Assembly (NCBI RefSeq): GCF_000621325.1
Contig: NZ_JHYQ01000015.1
Span: 1-64,000, forward strand
Direction of reading: 5' to 3'
Length of the DNA: 64,000 bases
Origin: Thiothrix lacustris DSM 21227
Lineage (GTDB): Bacteria > Pseudomonadota > Gammaproteobacteria > Thiotrichales > Thiotrichaceae
The notes under the pieces were generated by a model. It had not been told where the DNA came from. It saw nothing but the letters and a program-made list of their open reading frames with translations, and did not search any database. Each line of letters opens with the position of its first letter. The stretch's first letter is position 1. Shown piece by piece: positions 17,439 to 25,046 of the stretch. A program made the position numbers and the translations under genes.

Positions 17439-18854
17439 CTAAAGCTGTTTCACCACATCCAGCATGGCTTGGGCGTGTCCCGGCGGGTTAACCTGATACA
17501 GCGCTTCGACCAGCATTCCCGCCTTATTGATGACGAAGGTGGAGCGCACGATACCCATCTTTTTCACCCCGTTCTTTTCCTTTTCCTGCCACACGCCGTA
17601 AGCGTCACAGACTTCGCCAGAAGTGTCGGCTAACAGATCCACTTTCAAGCCAAACTTCTCAATGAATGCCTGATGGCTGCCGCAATCATCCTTGCTCACG
17701 CCGATTACAACAGCATCATGTGCAGCAAATTCAGCCGCCAGTGCGGTGAATTCGTTGGCTTCGATGGTACAGCCGGGGGTGTCGTCTTTCGGGTAGAAGT
17801 ACAGCACGACGTGTTGTTTGCCTGCAAAATCGGCCAGTGACACGGTGTCGCCGTGCTGGTTGGGGGAACTGAAAGCAGGGGCGGGCTGGTTGGTTAGTAA
17901 CATCAGGGAATCTCCGTATACAGACAGGGGAATTCGCCGCATTGTATAAGACCTAGCTTCCGTGGACGAATGCGGAGGTGCGCGATGGGGTTTTTGGTCA
18001 GTCGATACGCTGAAACCGGCGCGTCGCAAGAACACCAGCAAGTCCGCTGCATGTTGCTCAATTTTATCGACGGATGCGTGCCCGGCGTCTGCTACTTCCA
18101 GCAGGGAAATGTTGTCGCGGCTGCAATGGGCAAGCATGGCGTGCGCATCAGCGAGGGGGACAACCTGATCAGCCGTGCCATGCACCAACAGCAAGGGGCA
18201 ATGTATTTTGCAGATGCTGCTAATGGGGGCGATGCTACTGAAAGTGTGACCGATGACCCACTGGACATAGCGATTCACCAACCAGATGATCACGCCGGGT
18301 AGCCTGATTTGCTGCAAATGGCGGCGCATAACCCATTCCGGGTGCGCAAAAGCGGAAAGGCTAATAATGGCACTAATGTCAGCACGCAGCGAGGCTTCCA
18401 GCAACACCGCCCCAGCGCCCACTGAATGCCCCAATAACGCCAGCTTGCTACAGGCTTGCGGGTGCGTGGTTTGCAACCAGTCTATGGCGTGCCCTAAATC
18501 TTCGGCAAAGCGCGGCAGGGAAGAAAAGCTGTGTGCGTCACTTTGCCCGTGGTTACGCGCATCCAACAGCAGCACGTTCAAACCTGCGCGGCGCAAAGGC
18601 GCGGCGATGGGTAACATCAATTCCGCATTGCTGCCCCAGCCGTGCAGGATAATGATGGTTTGCTCGGTATTCCCGGCAGGCAGGAACCACGCAAACAAGC
18701 GTTTGCCCGCGACGCTGGGAATCCACACCTGCTCAAAGGCAAAGCCGTGATCCTGCGGGGTTCCCTGTTCCCGTTGGCGCGGTGCGCGGAACCCCCAGTG
18801 GATCACCAACATGAACAGGGCAATGATCCCGACGGCTAGCAGCGCCAAGGTCAT
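17439..18854 (-). CDS. Alpha/beta hydrolase fused in frame to BCP-type peroxiredoxin
   Basis: One open frame of 471 residues. Residues 1-295 are an alpha/beta hydrolase with an N-terminal membrane helix, oxyanion motif HGWG (71-74), nucleophile S144 in GHSVGAG, then an Asp (HGTADQ) and His (DAGHAS). Residues 318-471 are a complete bacterioferritin-comigratory-protein peroxiredoxin, peroxidatic C362 in TPGCTIEANEF; the second cysteine usual five residues later is Asn. The linker (about 296-317) looks like translated non-coding DNA. A GGAG site eight bases before the ATG of codon 318 (17903) suggests bcp is also, or mainly, translated on its own. Either a recent stop-loss fusion or two overlapping products. 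The start overlaps the upstream stop by one base. Confidence 0.8.
   Translation of the reverse strand: MTLALLAVGIIALFMLVIHWGFRAPRQREQGTPQDHGFAFEQVWIPSVAGKRLFAWFLPAGNTEQTIIILHGWGSNAELMLPIAAPLRRAGLNVLLLDARNHGQSDAHSFSSLPRFAEDLGHAIDWLQTTHPQACSKLALLGHSVGAGAVLLEASLRADISAIISLSAFAHPEWVMRRHLQQIRLPGVIIWLVNRYVQWVIGHTFSSIAPISSICKIHCPLLLVHGTADQVVPLADAHAMLAHCSRDNISLLEVADAGHASVDKIEQHAADLLVFLRRAGFSVSTDQKPHRAPPHSSTEARSYTMRRIPLSVYGDSLMLLTNQPAPAFSSPNQHGDTVSLADFAGKQHVVLYFYPKDDTPGCTIEANEFTALAAEFAAHDAVVIGVSKDDCGSHQAFIEKFGLKVDLLADTSGEVCDAYGVWQEKEKNGVKKMGIVRSTFVINKAGMLVEALYQVNPPGHAQAMLDVVKQL
17901..17915 (-). promoter_or_regulatory. bcp: Internal ribosome site and start for the peroxiredoxin part
   Basis: On the minus strand GGAGATTCCCTGATG places a GGAG Shine-Dalgarno eight bases before the ATG at 17903. 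The product from this start would be a normal 154-residue BCP peroxiredoxin (17439-17903). This supports independent initiation inside the longer fused frame. Confidence 0.6.
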
Positions 18855-19756
18855 CAGAAGTCGTAACCTGCGCCGATAAAGGTGCTGGAATGCTCAAAGT
18901 CTGCGTCCATCACGCCGGGAACATTGAAGACACCGACCGGGGTAGTCACCTCGGCGCTATCGTAATCCCAGCGGCTTTGGGTATGCCCGATGCTGATGAA
19001 GGCATTTTTCAGTGTCGGCTGGTGCAGTAATGCTGCTGGTCTGATTTTGGCGGACACTTCGACGGTGCGATAAGTGCCCTCCATATCAATGCCTGAGCCG
19101 ATGATGCCGTTATCCATTTCCCCGGTTTGATGGTTGAGGGACGCGCCACCAGCAACTTCTAGCCACGGAGTAGCTTGATAGCTGCTTTGCACGCCGACCC
19201 CGGCTTTGTAAGTGGTGATGTCGGTATCAAAGGTATCCAACGCATCCATGACGAAGTTGGCGGTCGACAGCTTGAAGTTGCGCACTTCCATGAAAGGTGT
19301 GCTAACGCCGGTATTTACGCCTACCCCGATATGCCCTTTGGGGGTTTTGACCATATCATAGCCCATGCCCACATCCACATTCAGGCCGTGGATACGGTAA
19401 TCCGCAGGCACGGGTAACGGGGTGTTATCCGCCACCAGATCGGTCATGCTGCTGTTGATGCCGGGGAGTTTGGTGCGTAACGGCAGGCTAGAAAAGTCTG
19501 TCATTTTGTTGACCGTATCCGAATCGAAATAATCGGCGCGGAACTGGTAATACAGGCGCGAATCACCCAGATTTTTATGCGGCTCGGCGAGGGTCAGAGT
19601 ATCCACGGACAGCGTGGTATCCATGCTGACCAAGGGGGCAGCCACGCCCATGTCGAAATCACCGCTGCCGTAGCGCAATTCCAGCGCATGAGCGGGCAAG
19701 GCGCTTGCCCATGCAATACCGGCAAGGGCAAGCGATTGGCTGCTGGATAATGTCAT
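18854..19756 (-). CDS. Outer-membrane beta-barrel protein, unknown function
   Basis: A 300-residue exported protein with a signal peptide cleaved after PAHA (about residue 24). The mature part alternates polar and hydrophobic residues in short strands with glycine turns and ends in GAGYDF, a C-terminal aromatic signature of outer-membrane barrels. It resembles the small TIGR04219-like barrel proteins, but I am not certain of the family. Four-base overlap (ATGA) with the Rieske gene upstream and one-base overlap with the hydrolase gene downstream indicate a coupled operon. What an outer-membrane barrel does beside a Rieske protein is unclear; solute entry for the sulfide-oxidising cluster is one guess. 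Confidence 0.75.
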   Translation of the reverse strand: MTLSSSQSLALAGIAWASALPAHALELRYGSGDFDMGVAAPLVSMDTTLSVDTLTLAEPHKNLGDSRLYYQFRADYFDSDTVNKMTDFSSLPLRTKLPGINSSMTDLVADNTPLPVPADYRIHGLNVDVGMGYDMVKTPKGHIGVGVNTGVSTPFMEVRNFKLSTANFVMDALDTFDTDITTYKAGVGVQSSYQATPWLEVAGGASLNHQTGEMDNGIIGSGIDMEGTYRTVEVSAKIRPAALLHQPTLKNAFISIGHTQSRWDYDSAEVTTPVGVFNVPGVMDADFEHSSTFIGAGYDF

Positions 19757-20358
19757 GCAAGTTTCCCGTCTTCGCCGACTAACAAGGTGGAATCATCCTT
19801 GAAGTAATAAGGCGGTACAACCAGATTGGTCGCAGCAGGGACGTTTTTGTAAACCCGCCCGGCAAGGTCAAAGCGTGAACCGTGGCAAGGGCAATACCAG
19901 CCGCCTTTCCATTCCGCACCCAAGTCTTCGGGCGCAACTTCCGGGCGGTAGGTAGGGGAACAGCCCAAATGGGTGCAAATGCCGACCAGTACCAGATATT
20001 TCGGGTTGATGGAACGGTGTGCATTTTGGGCGTAAGCCGGTTGTTGTCCGACAACCTCTGAGGAAGGATCCCGCAAATTGGCATCGTTACCCGGCAGGTT
20101 TGCCAGCATTTCATCGGTGCGATTCACCACCCAAACGGGTTTGCCGCGCCAGATAACACGCAGCAATTGCCCCGGCTCTACTTTACTGATGTTGATTTCC
20201 ACGGGAGCGCCCGCCGCGAGGGTACGGGCGCTAGGCTGCCATGAGGAAATAAAAGGGGTAGCAACAGCGGCTACGCCTGCGGCTCCGACGACGGAAGTAG
20301 CGGCGACCAGCAGGCGGCGGCGCGTCGGGTTGAATTCATTGATGGCAATAGTTGTCAT
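19753..20358 (-). CDS. petA: Rieske [2Fe-2S] protein, PetA-like, without petBC
   Basis: Membrane-anchored Rieske iron-sulfur protein, 201 residues, of the type found in the cytochrome bc1 complex. It has a twin-arginine-like N-terminus (TRRRLLVAATS), one transmembrane helix, and both cluster motifs: CTHLGC at 128-133 and CPCHGS at 156-161. No cytochrome b (petB) or c1 (petC) gene is next to it. Instead it heads a leftward operon with the barrel protein and hydrolase and is divergent from the bd-like/flavocytochrome operon, sharing its control region. I chose the ATG at 20358; a longer frame from 20406 adds hydrophobic residues that do not fit the family. It may be a second Rieske protein serving a dedicated complex. 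Confidence 0.88.
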   Translation of the reverse strand: MTTIAINEFNPTRRRLLVAATSVVGAAGVAAVATPFISSWQPSARTLAAGAPVEINISKVEPGQLLRVIWRGKPVWVVNRTDEMLANLPGNDANLRDPSSEVVGQQPAYAQNAHRSINPKYLVLVGICTHLGCSPTYRPEVAPEDLGAEWKGGWYCPCHGSRFDLAGRVYKNVPAATNLVVPPYYFKDDSTLLVGEDGKLA

Positions 20359-20468
20359 GTGCAAAAGACTCCAGAAAATACTGTAAATAAGGTAATAACC
20401 TAGCAAAATACTCAGTTACGTCACCACCCGCATTGAAAAATGGCAAACGGGCGCAAAGATTTTTTCGA

Positions 20469-20482
20469 TTGATTTTTGTCAA
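20469..20482. promoter_or_regulatory. Candidate FNR box in the petA / bd-like intergenic region
   Basis: TTGATTTTTGTCAA matches the FNR consensus TTGAT-N4-ATCAA at nine of ten positions. It lies 111 bases upstream of the Rieske start and 152 bases upstream of the bd-like start, so it could control either or both divergent operons. The surrounding 100 bases are strongly A+T rich. Confidence 0.55.
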
Positions 20483-20524
20483 AAAAGCTAATATTTAAGT
20501 ATTTTTGATAGATTTTTTAGATTG

Positions 20525-20545
20525 TTTTAAAAATATCAAAGTAAT
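20525..20545 (+). promoter_or_regulatory. AT-rich motif shared with the 12470 leader
   Basis: TTTTAAAAATATCAAAGTAA is nearly identical to 12377-12399. It lies 89 bases before the bd-like gene. A GATA stretch at 20499 (TTTTTGATAG) forms a loose inverted partner to its TATCAAAG end. Downstream, at 20587-20610, ACAAAAGGC/GCTTTTTGT can form a small leader hairpin before the AAGGAG ribosome site. Confidence 0.45.
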
Positions 20546-20633
20546 TTACTGGGAAAAGCTGGAATCTCCCCCCTGAGCTTTAGGGTACAAAAGGCTTCGC
20601 TGGCTTTTTGTTTTGGAAAACAAGGAGATTTCT

Positions 20634-21977
20634 ATGGAAATGCTCGGGTTATATCCCACGTGGTTAGAGCCAATGTTGGGAAGTGGCTGGGTTGTCGCTG
20701 TCATTTCAACCATCCACGTGTTGGCATCGCACACCTCGGTTGGTGCAGCAATGGTCTTCGCCTATCTCGCTGTGGTCGCTTATCAGCAAGATAAGCCTGA
20801 ATTACTCGATTACATTAAAAAATATGGTTTGTTCCTATTGGTATTTTCTTATGTGATTGGTTCTATTACTGGCCCTGGTATCTGGTTTTCGACCACGGTG
20901 GCTAGCCCGCGCGGGATTTCAGCATTGATTCACAGCTTCGTGTGGAAGTGGGCAACTGAGTGGGTGTTCTTTGTTATCGAGGTAGTCGGTGTCTATCTGG
21001 TGGTCTATCTGGTCGGTAAAGTTGACCAGAAAACCCACATGCGCATTGCTGTGATCTTCGGGTTGGCGTCTTACACCACCATGTTGATCATTATTGGTAT
21101 TCTTTCCTTTATGATGTGGCCGGGCAAAGAAGTCTGGTTCACTGAGGGCGGCTATCTGAATGGCTTCTACGGTGCAAATACCTTTGCACAGTTGGCGATG
21201 CGCACCGCGTTCATGTTCACCATGACGGCGGTAGTCGGTGGCATTGTGGCTTCGGGTATCAAGGAGCTTGCTTTCAAGAAAGCCATGTTGCGTCGTTTGG
21301 CAGTGTTGGGGATTGTGTCCACACTGGCAGGTTCGCTGCTGTTCCAGTGGTATTTGCATACGTTGCCGGAACAGGCGCATATCGTGTTGGAAAACCGTTT
21401 GCCGGATTATTTCCAGCCTGCATTGATGATGGTGTTGAGCGGTATTTTGGCGTATTTCCTGTTCACCCTGATCCAACCGCGTTTGATTGTGCCTGCTATT
21501 GCTGGTGTGATGACTGTGGCTATTCTGGTCTTCGGTTTGTGGCCTGAAGAAGTGGCGCGTGAATCCATCCGCAAGCCCTTCGTGGCTGGGCAATATGTTT
21601 ATTCCAATCAGGTCATTGCGCGGGATGTACCAGGTATGGGGATCAAGTCCGAAATTCCCTTGCTGGAGGACAAAGGTTTTCTGAAAAGCCATGTGTTCTT
21701 GCCGGAAAACCTGCGTACCGTTACGCCGGATAATGCTCGGGCGGTGGGTCATGCGTTGGCATTGACTGCGTGTTCTAACTGCCATTCCTTGACCGATACG
21801 GGGATTCGTCCCTTGGCAACGTATTTCGGTGGTAATAGCGATGTGGGCGAGATTAAGGATTATCTGTTGGGTGCATTGGCGACGGGCAATACCTTGTACA
21901 TGCCCAAAATTCCGTTGACCGATGTGGAAGCTGAAGCATTAGCGGTTTACATCGGCGCGTTGGATGGGGAGAAGTAA
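20634..21977 (+). CDS. Cytochrome bd-like subunit I with fused C-terminal cytochrome c
   Basis: A 447-residue membrane protein distantly like CydA of cytochrome bd. The first half has CydA-like helices: IHVL (H28) aligns with the heme b595 histidine. The CydA heme b558 histidine (in E. coli FVHTVASG) aligns with R190 in AMRTAFMF, the TMEFQFGTNW element reads GIWFSTTVAS, and there is no Q-loop GRQPW motif. After about nine helices comes a periplasmic domain with one c-heme site, CSNCH (380-384). So it is not an ordinary quinol oxidase. I chose the ATG at 20634 behind AAGGAG. First gene of a five-gene operon ending in flavocytochrome c. Function (quinone reduction, O2 reduction or only electron relay) is open. 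Confidence 0.78.
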   Translation: MEMLGLYPTWLEPMLGSGWVVAVISTIHVLASHTSVGAAMVFAYLAVVAYQQDKPELLDYIKKYGLFLLVFSYVIGSITGPGIWFSTTVASPRGISALIHSFVWKWATEWVFFVIEVVGVYLVVYLVGKVDQKTHMRIAVIFGLASYTTMLIIIGILSFMMWPGKEVWFTEGGYLNGFYGANTFAQLAMRTAFMFTMTAVVGGIVASGIKELAFKKAMLRRLAVLGIVSTLAGSLLFQWYLHTLPEQAHIVLENRLPDYFQPALMMVLSGILAYFLFTLIQPRLIVPAIAGVMTVAILVFGLWPEEVARESIRKPFVAGQYVYSNQVIARDVPGMGIKSEIPLLEDKGFLKSHVFLPENLRTVTPDNARAVGHALALTACSNCHSLTDTGIRPLATYFGGNSDVGEIKDYLLGALATGNTLYMPKIPLTDVEAEALAVYIGALDGEK

Positions 21978-21980
21978 ACC

Positions 21981-23204
21981 ATGAATACAGAAATGTTATA
22001 TGCCTTGCGGGACGTGGCAGGTGTGCCATCGCACCCGGTGTTGTTCCTGATTTTGGGGGTGCTGACGTTTGCGTTGCATATCCTTACGGTACAGGTGATG
22101 TTGGGTGCATCCGGTTTGGTGATTTGGGGGGCATTATCCAAAGACGCTTACAAGCGCCAACTGGCGCAGGCCATGCTGGGAACTGCGAAAATTGCGGTGT
22201 CGGTTGCGGTGGTATTAGGGGTTGCGCCGTTGCTGTTCGTGCAGGTGATTTACGACCCGTTCTGGTACACCTCCAATGTGCTGTCGGCGACGTGGGTCAT
22301 TGGTTTTATCGTTATTCTCACGGTTGGCTATTTGCTGATGTATTTTTTCTACGCGAAAAATCATCATCTGGCGACGCAGAAAACGGTTTGTCCGGGTTCG
22401 ATGATCCTTTCGCTGGCATTGATGTTGGTCGTAGGTTTCATTATGCATGTGCTAGTGGTGCAAATGCTGTCGCCGGATCAGTGGATGCAGTGGTATGCGC
22501 CCAACGGTGAGATTGATGCCAGCGGACGTGGCTTACATGCTTACAATCTGTGGCGTTTTGCCTTTTTTATTAGCCTGTCGGTGCTGGTCATTGGTAGCTG
22601 GCTATTGGCTTACCGTCATTACATCAGCCATCGCACGGATGTGGATAGTGGCTATCTGCAATGGTTGAAAGGGCTGGCGGGAGCGTTGAGTCTCGCAGGC
22701 GGCATCCTTGCCATAGGGTTTGGCATTGGCTGGATGCTAACCCTGCCAGAGAGTCAAGCCAGTTTCGGGTTCTCTCCTTGGGTTTGGTTGGCAGCGCTTA
22801 TGATTGCCCTAACGGCTGTCATGCCGAAACTCATGGGTAACAAGGTCAATGCCCCATTATTTGGTTACGGCTTGTTCGGGCTGGCTGCCGTGGCATTGAT
22901 TCTGGTGGCTGTCGCGCGGGAAATGCTGCGCTGGAATATTCTGTTCGGTGACTTTGGTTACAACGCGCTGGATTACGCGGTCAATATGGACTGGTATAGC
23001 ACCTTGCTGTTTTTCGGTACGTTTTTAATTATCGGTGGCACGGTGCTGGCCTATTTCCTCACGGTTGCGTGGCAAGCAGGTCAGACGGATGGGGTGTATA
23101 CACCATCCCCAGCGGTTACGCGTTTGGGTAATCTTTCCATCATTCTCATCACGCTGTGGATTATCCATTTCTTCGTGTTGGGTTTGTGGGTCTGGCTGGG
23201 TTAA
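21981..23204 (+). CDS. Polytopic membrane subunit partnering the bd-like protein
   Basis: A 407-residue integral membrane protein with about ten hydrophobic helices. Its first helices (SHPVLFLILG, ALHILTVQVM; H18 and H33) loosely resemble the start of CydA, so it may be a second bd-superfamily subunit in the role of CydB. Other conserved-looking features are CPGS in a loop and an amphipathic segment QMLSPDQWMQWYAP facing the periplasm. It begins three bases after the stop of the bd-like gene, so the two are almost certainly expressed together as a complex. I cannot assign a family with certainty. A signal peptide is absent; the protein should sit in the inner membrane. Confidence 0.72.
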   Translation: MNTEMLYALRDVAGVPSHPVLFLILGVLTFALHILTVQVMLGASGLVIWGALSKDAYKRQLAQAMLGTAKIAVSVAVVLGVAPLLFVQVIYDPFWYTSNVLSATWVIGFIVILTVGYLLMYFFYAKNHHLATQKTVCPGSMILSLALMLVVGFIMHVLVVQMLSPDQWMQWYAPNGEIDASGRGLHAYNLWRFAFFISLSVLVIGSWLLAYRHYISHRTDVDSGYLQWLKGLAGALSLAGGILAIGFGIGWMLTLPESQASFGFSPWVWLAALMIALTAVMPKLMGNKVNAPLFGYGLFGLAAVALILVAVAREMLRWNILFGDFGYNALDYAVNMDWYSTLLFFGTFLIIGGTVLAYFLTVAWQAGQTDGVYTPSPAVTRLGNLSIILITLWIIHFFVLGLWVWLG

Positions 23205-23214
23205 GGGGGCAAGC

Positions 23215-23697
23215 ATGAAATTACAATACACCTTATGGCCGCTGCTGTTGCTTGCCCTGTTAGGCAATGCGCAGGCTGACGGTAAAAAAGTGCTGGAAAA
23301 AGTGGAGAAGACAGCCAAAGCACCGGTGGCGGATAGCCTTTCTAAAGATGAACTGCGTGAAATGATTCGTGAGCTGATTCAGGAGGAAATCGCTAATGTG
23401 CAGCCCGTTAATACTGCGCCTGCCCAGCCGCTTACTCCGGTGAGTGCCGCAAAAGCGGGTGAGCTTATGGCGCATACCTGTGCTGGTTGCCACGGCACGA
23501 ATGGCACTTTGGCGAATGAAGCCTTTATGCCCTTAGCGGGGATGCCGGAGCAGGAGTTCGTGCAAACCATGCTGGATTTTCGTGATGATCAACGCCAGTC
23601 CACCCTGATGGGTACGGTTGCCAATGGTTTGTCTGAAACACAAATTCGTGAAATGGCGAGTTATTTTGCTCAAGTACCGATGGAGGTATCCCCATGA
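23215..23697 (+). CDS. Exported monoheme cytochrome c
   Basis: A 160-residue periplasmic c-type cytochrome: signal peptide (cleavage near QADG, residue 22), a charged, probably coiled-coil stretch (about 42-62, SKDELREMIRELIQEEI), a proline-rich linker, then a single cytochrome c domain with CAGCH (89-93) and a likely methionine axial ligand in GMPEQEF or LMGTV. I chose the ATG at 23215 with AAGGGGG upstream, ten bases after the previous gene; the longer frame overlaps it. The stop overlaps the start of fccB (ATGA). The class resembles the monoheme FccA-like cytochromes. The coiled coil could tether it to the membrane partners. Confidence 0.88.
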   Translation: MKLQYTLWPLLLLALLGNAQADGKKVLEKVEKTAKAPVADSLSKDELREMIRELIQEEIANVQPVNTAPAQPLTPVSAAKAGELMAHTCAGCHGTNGTLANEAFMPLAGMPEQEFVQTMLDFRDDQRQSTLMGTVANGLSETQIREMASYFAQVPMEVSP

Positions 23698-25046
23698 ACC
23701 TGAGTCGACGTAATTTTCTGGGGCTGTTAGGGGCGACTGCTCTTGCTGGTGCGTTTCCCCTGCGTAGTGCGTTTGCCGGGGCGCAAGCACATGTGGTGAT
23801 TATTGGTGGCGGGGTAGGCGGCGCAACGACCGCAAAATACCTGCGCATGTTCGACCCTAACCTCAAGGTGACGGTCATTGAAAAGAACCCTGTTTACATT
23901 CGCCCTTACGGTTCGTCCGAAGTCGTTACTGGGCACATCAGTATGGATGAGCTGAACGTCAGTTATGAAGCGCTGAAATCCCGATACGGTGTGAATGTCA
24001 TCATCGACGAAGTGACCGGGTTTGACCCAGACAAGCGCAGCGTCAAGCTCAAGGGTGGGCGTGGAGTACGTTACGATAAGCTGGTGGTGTCGCCGGGTAT
24101 TGAATTGCTGTACGACAAGTTGGCAGGTTATTCCCAAGCCATTGCGGAGAGTAAAGTGCCTTCTGGCTGGATTCCGGGGGCGCAAACCGCGTTACTGGCA
24201 GAACAGCTCAAGGCTATGCCGCAAGGGGGCACGTTCTTGATGGTTGCGCCACCGAACCCTTACCGTTGTCCACCAGGGCCGTACGAGCGCCCGGCCTTGG
24301 TGGCGGAATGGTTGCAAAAGCATAACCCGACGGCAAAAGTGATTATCACTGACCCGAAAGACAAGTTCGTGACTGACCAAACCATGATGCTGGGCTGGAA
24401 TCGCCTGTATGACTTCACTATTCCCAAGCCATTCCTCGAAGGCATTCCCGCTAGTGTGGAGGTTAAGCAATATAGCCAGCCGGGCATTCTGGAATGGATT
24501 CCTGCTAAAGATGGTGGCACGCCAGTGTCGTTGGATGTTGCTAACAAGACGCTAAAAACCGAGGGTGGTGACATCAAGGCTGATGTGATCAATATCGTGC
24601 CAGCGATGCGTGCGGGCAAGATTGCCAAGGCGATGGGGCTGACGGATGACAAGGGTTGGTGCCCGAATAACCGTAAAACCTTCGAGTCAACCTTGCACCC
24701 GCATGTGCATGTGATTGGTGATGCTTGCCATGCTGATGCTATGCCCAAATCCGGTTTCTCGGCGAATACACAGGCGAAATCGTTGGCGCGGGCTTTGGTG
24801 GAGTTACTTGCTGAGCGCGATGCACCTGTGCCGGTTTGGGAAAATACCTGTTACGCGCTGGCTGGTTCGGATTATGGGCTCTACGTTGCCGATGTATTCG
24901 AGCTGGATGAGGCCGCAAACAAGATTAACCGCGTAGGCAAGTTCAATCGCTACCTGCGGCTGGATGCTACCCCGGCACAAATTCGCATGGGTGCGGTGTA
25001 CCAGCAGGCTTGGCTGAAATCCTTTACGGAGGACTGTTTCGCATGA
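23694..25046 (+). CDS. fccB: Flavocytochrome c sulfide dehydrogenase, flavoprotein subunit
   Basis: FAD subunit of flavocytochrome c, which oxidises sulfide to sulfur or polysulfide in the periplasm and passes electrons to cytochrome c. The 450-residue protein has a twin-arginine signal (LSRRNFLGLLGA), the dinucleotide-binding motif IIGGGVGGATTA (36-47), and the two redox-active cysteines of the family, C192 in YRCPPGPYERP and C323 in KGWCP, which form the active-site disulfide. HVHVIGDACHADAMPKSG is the second FAD-binding motif. It is coupled by ATGA overlaps to the monoheme cytochrome gene before it and the diheme subunit gene after it. Confidence 0.95.
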   Translation: MNLSRRNFLGLLGATALAGAFPLRSAFAGAQAHVVIIGGGVGGATTAKYLRMFDPNLKVTVIEKNPVYIRPYGSSEVVTGHISMDELNVSYEALKSRYGVNVIIDEVTGFDPDKRSVKLKGGRGVRYDKLVVSPGIELLYDKLAGYSQAIAESKVPSGWIPGAQTALLAEQLKAMPQGGTFLMVAPPNPYRCPPGPYERPALVAEWLQKHNPTAKVIITDPKDKFVTDQTMMLGWNRLYDFTIPKPFLEGIPASVEVKQYSQPGILEWIPAKDGGTPVSLDVANKTLKTEGGDIKADVINIVPAMRAGKIAKAMGLTDDKGWCPNNRKTFESTLHPHVHVIGDACHADAMPKSGFSANTQAKSLARALVELLAERDAPVPVWENTCYALAGSDYGLYVADVFELDEAANKINRVGKFNRYLRLDATPAQIRMGAVYQQAWLKSFTEDCFA

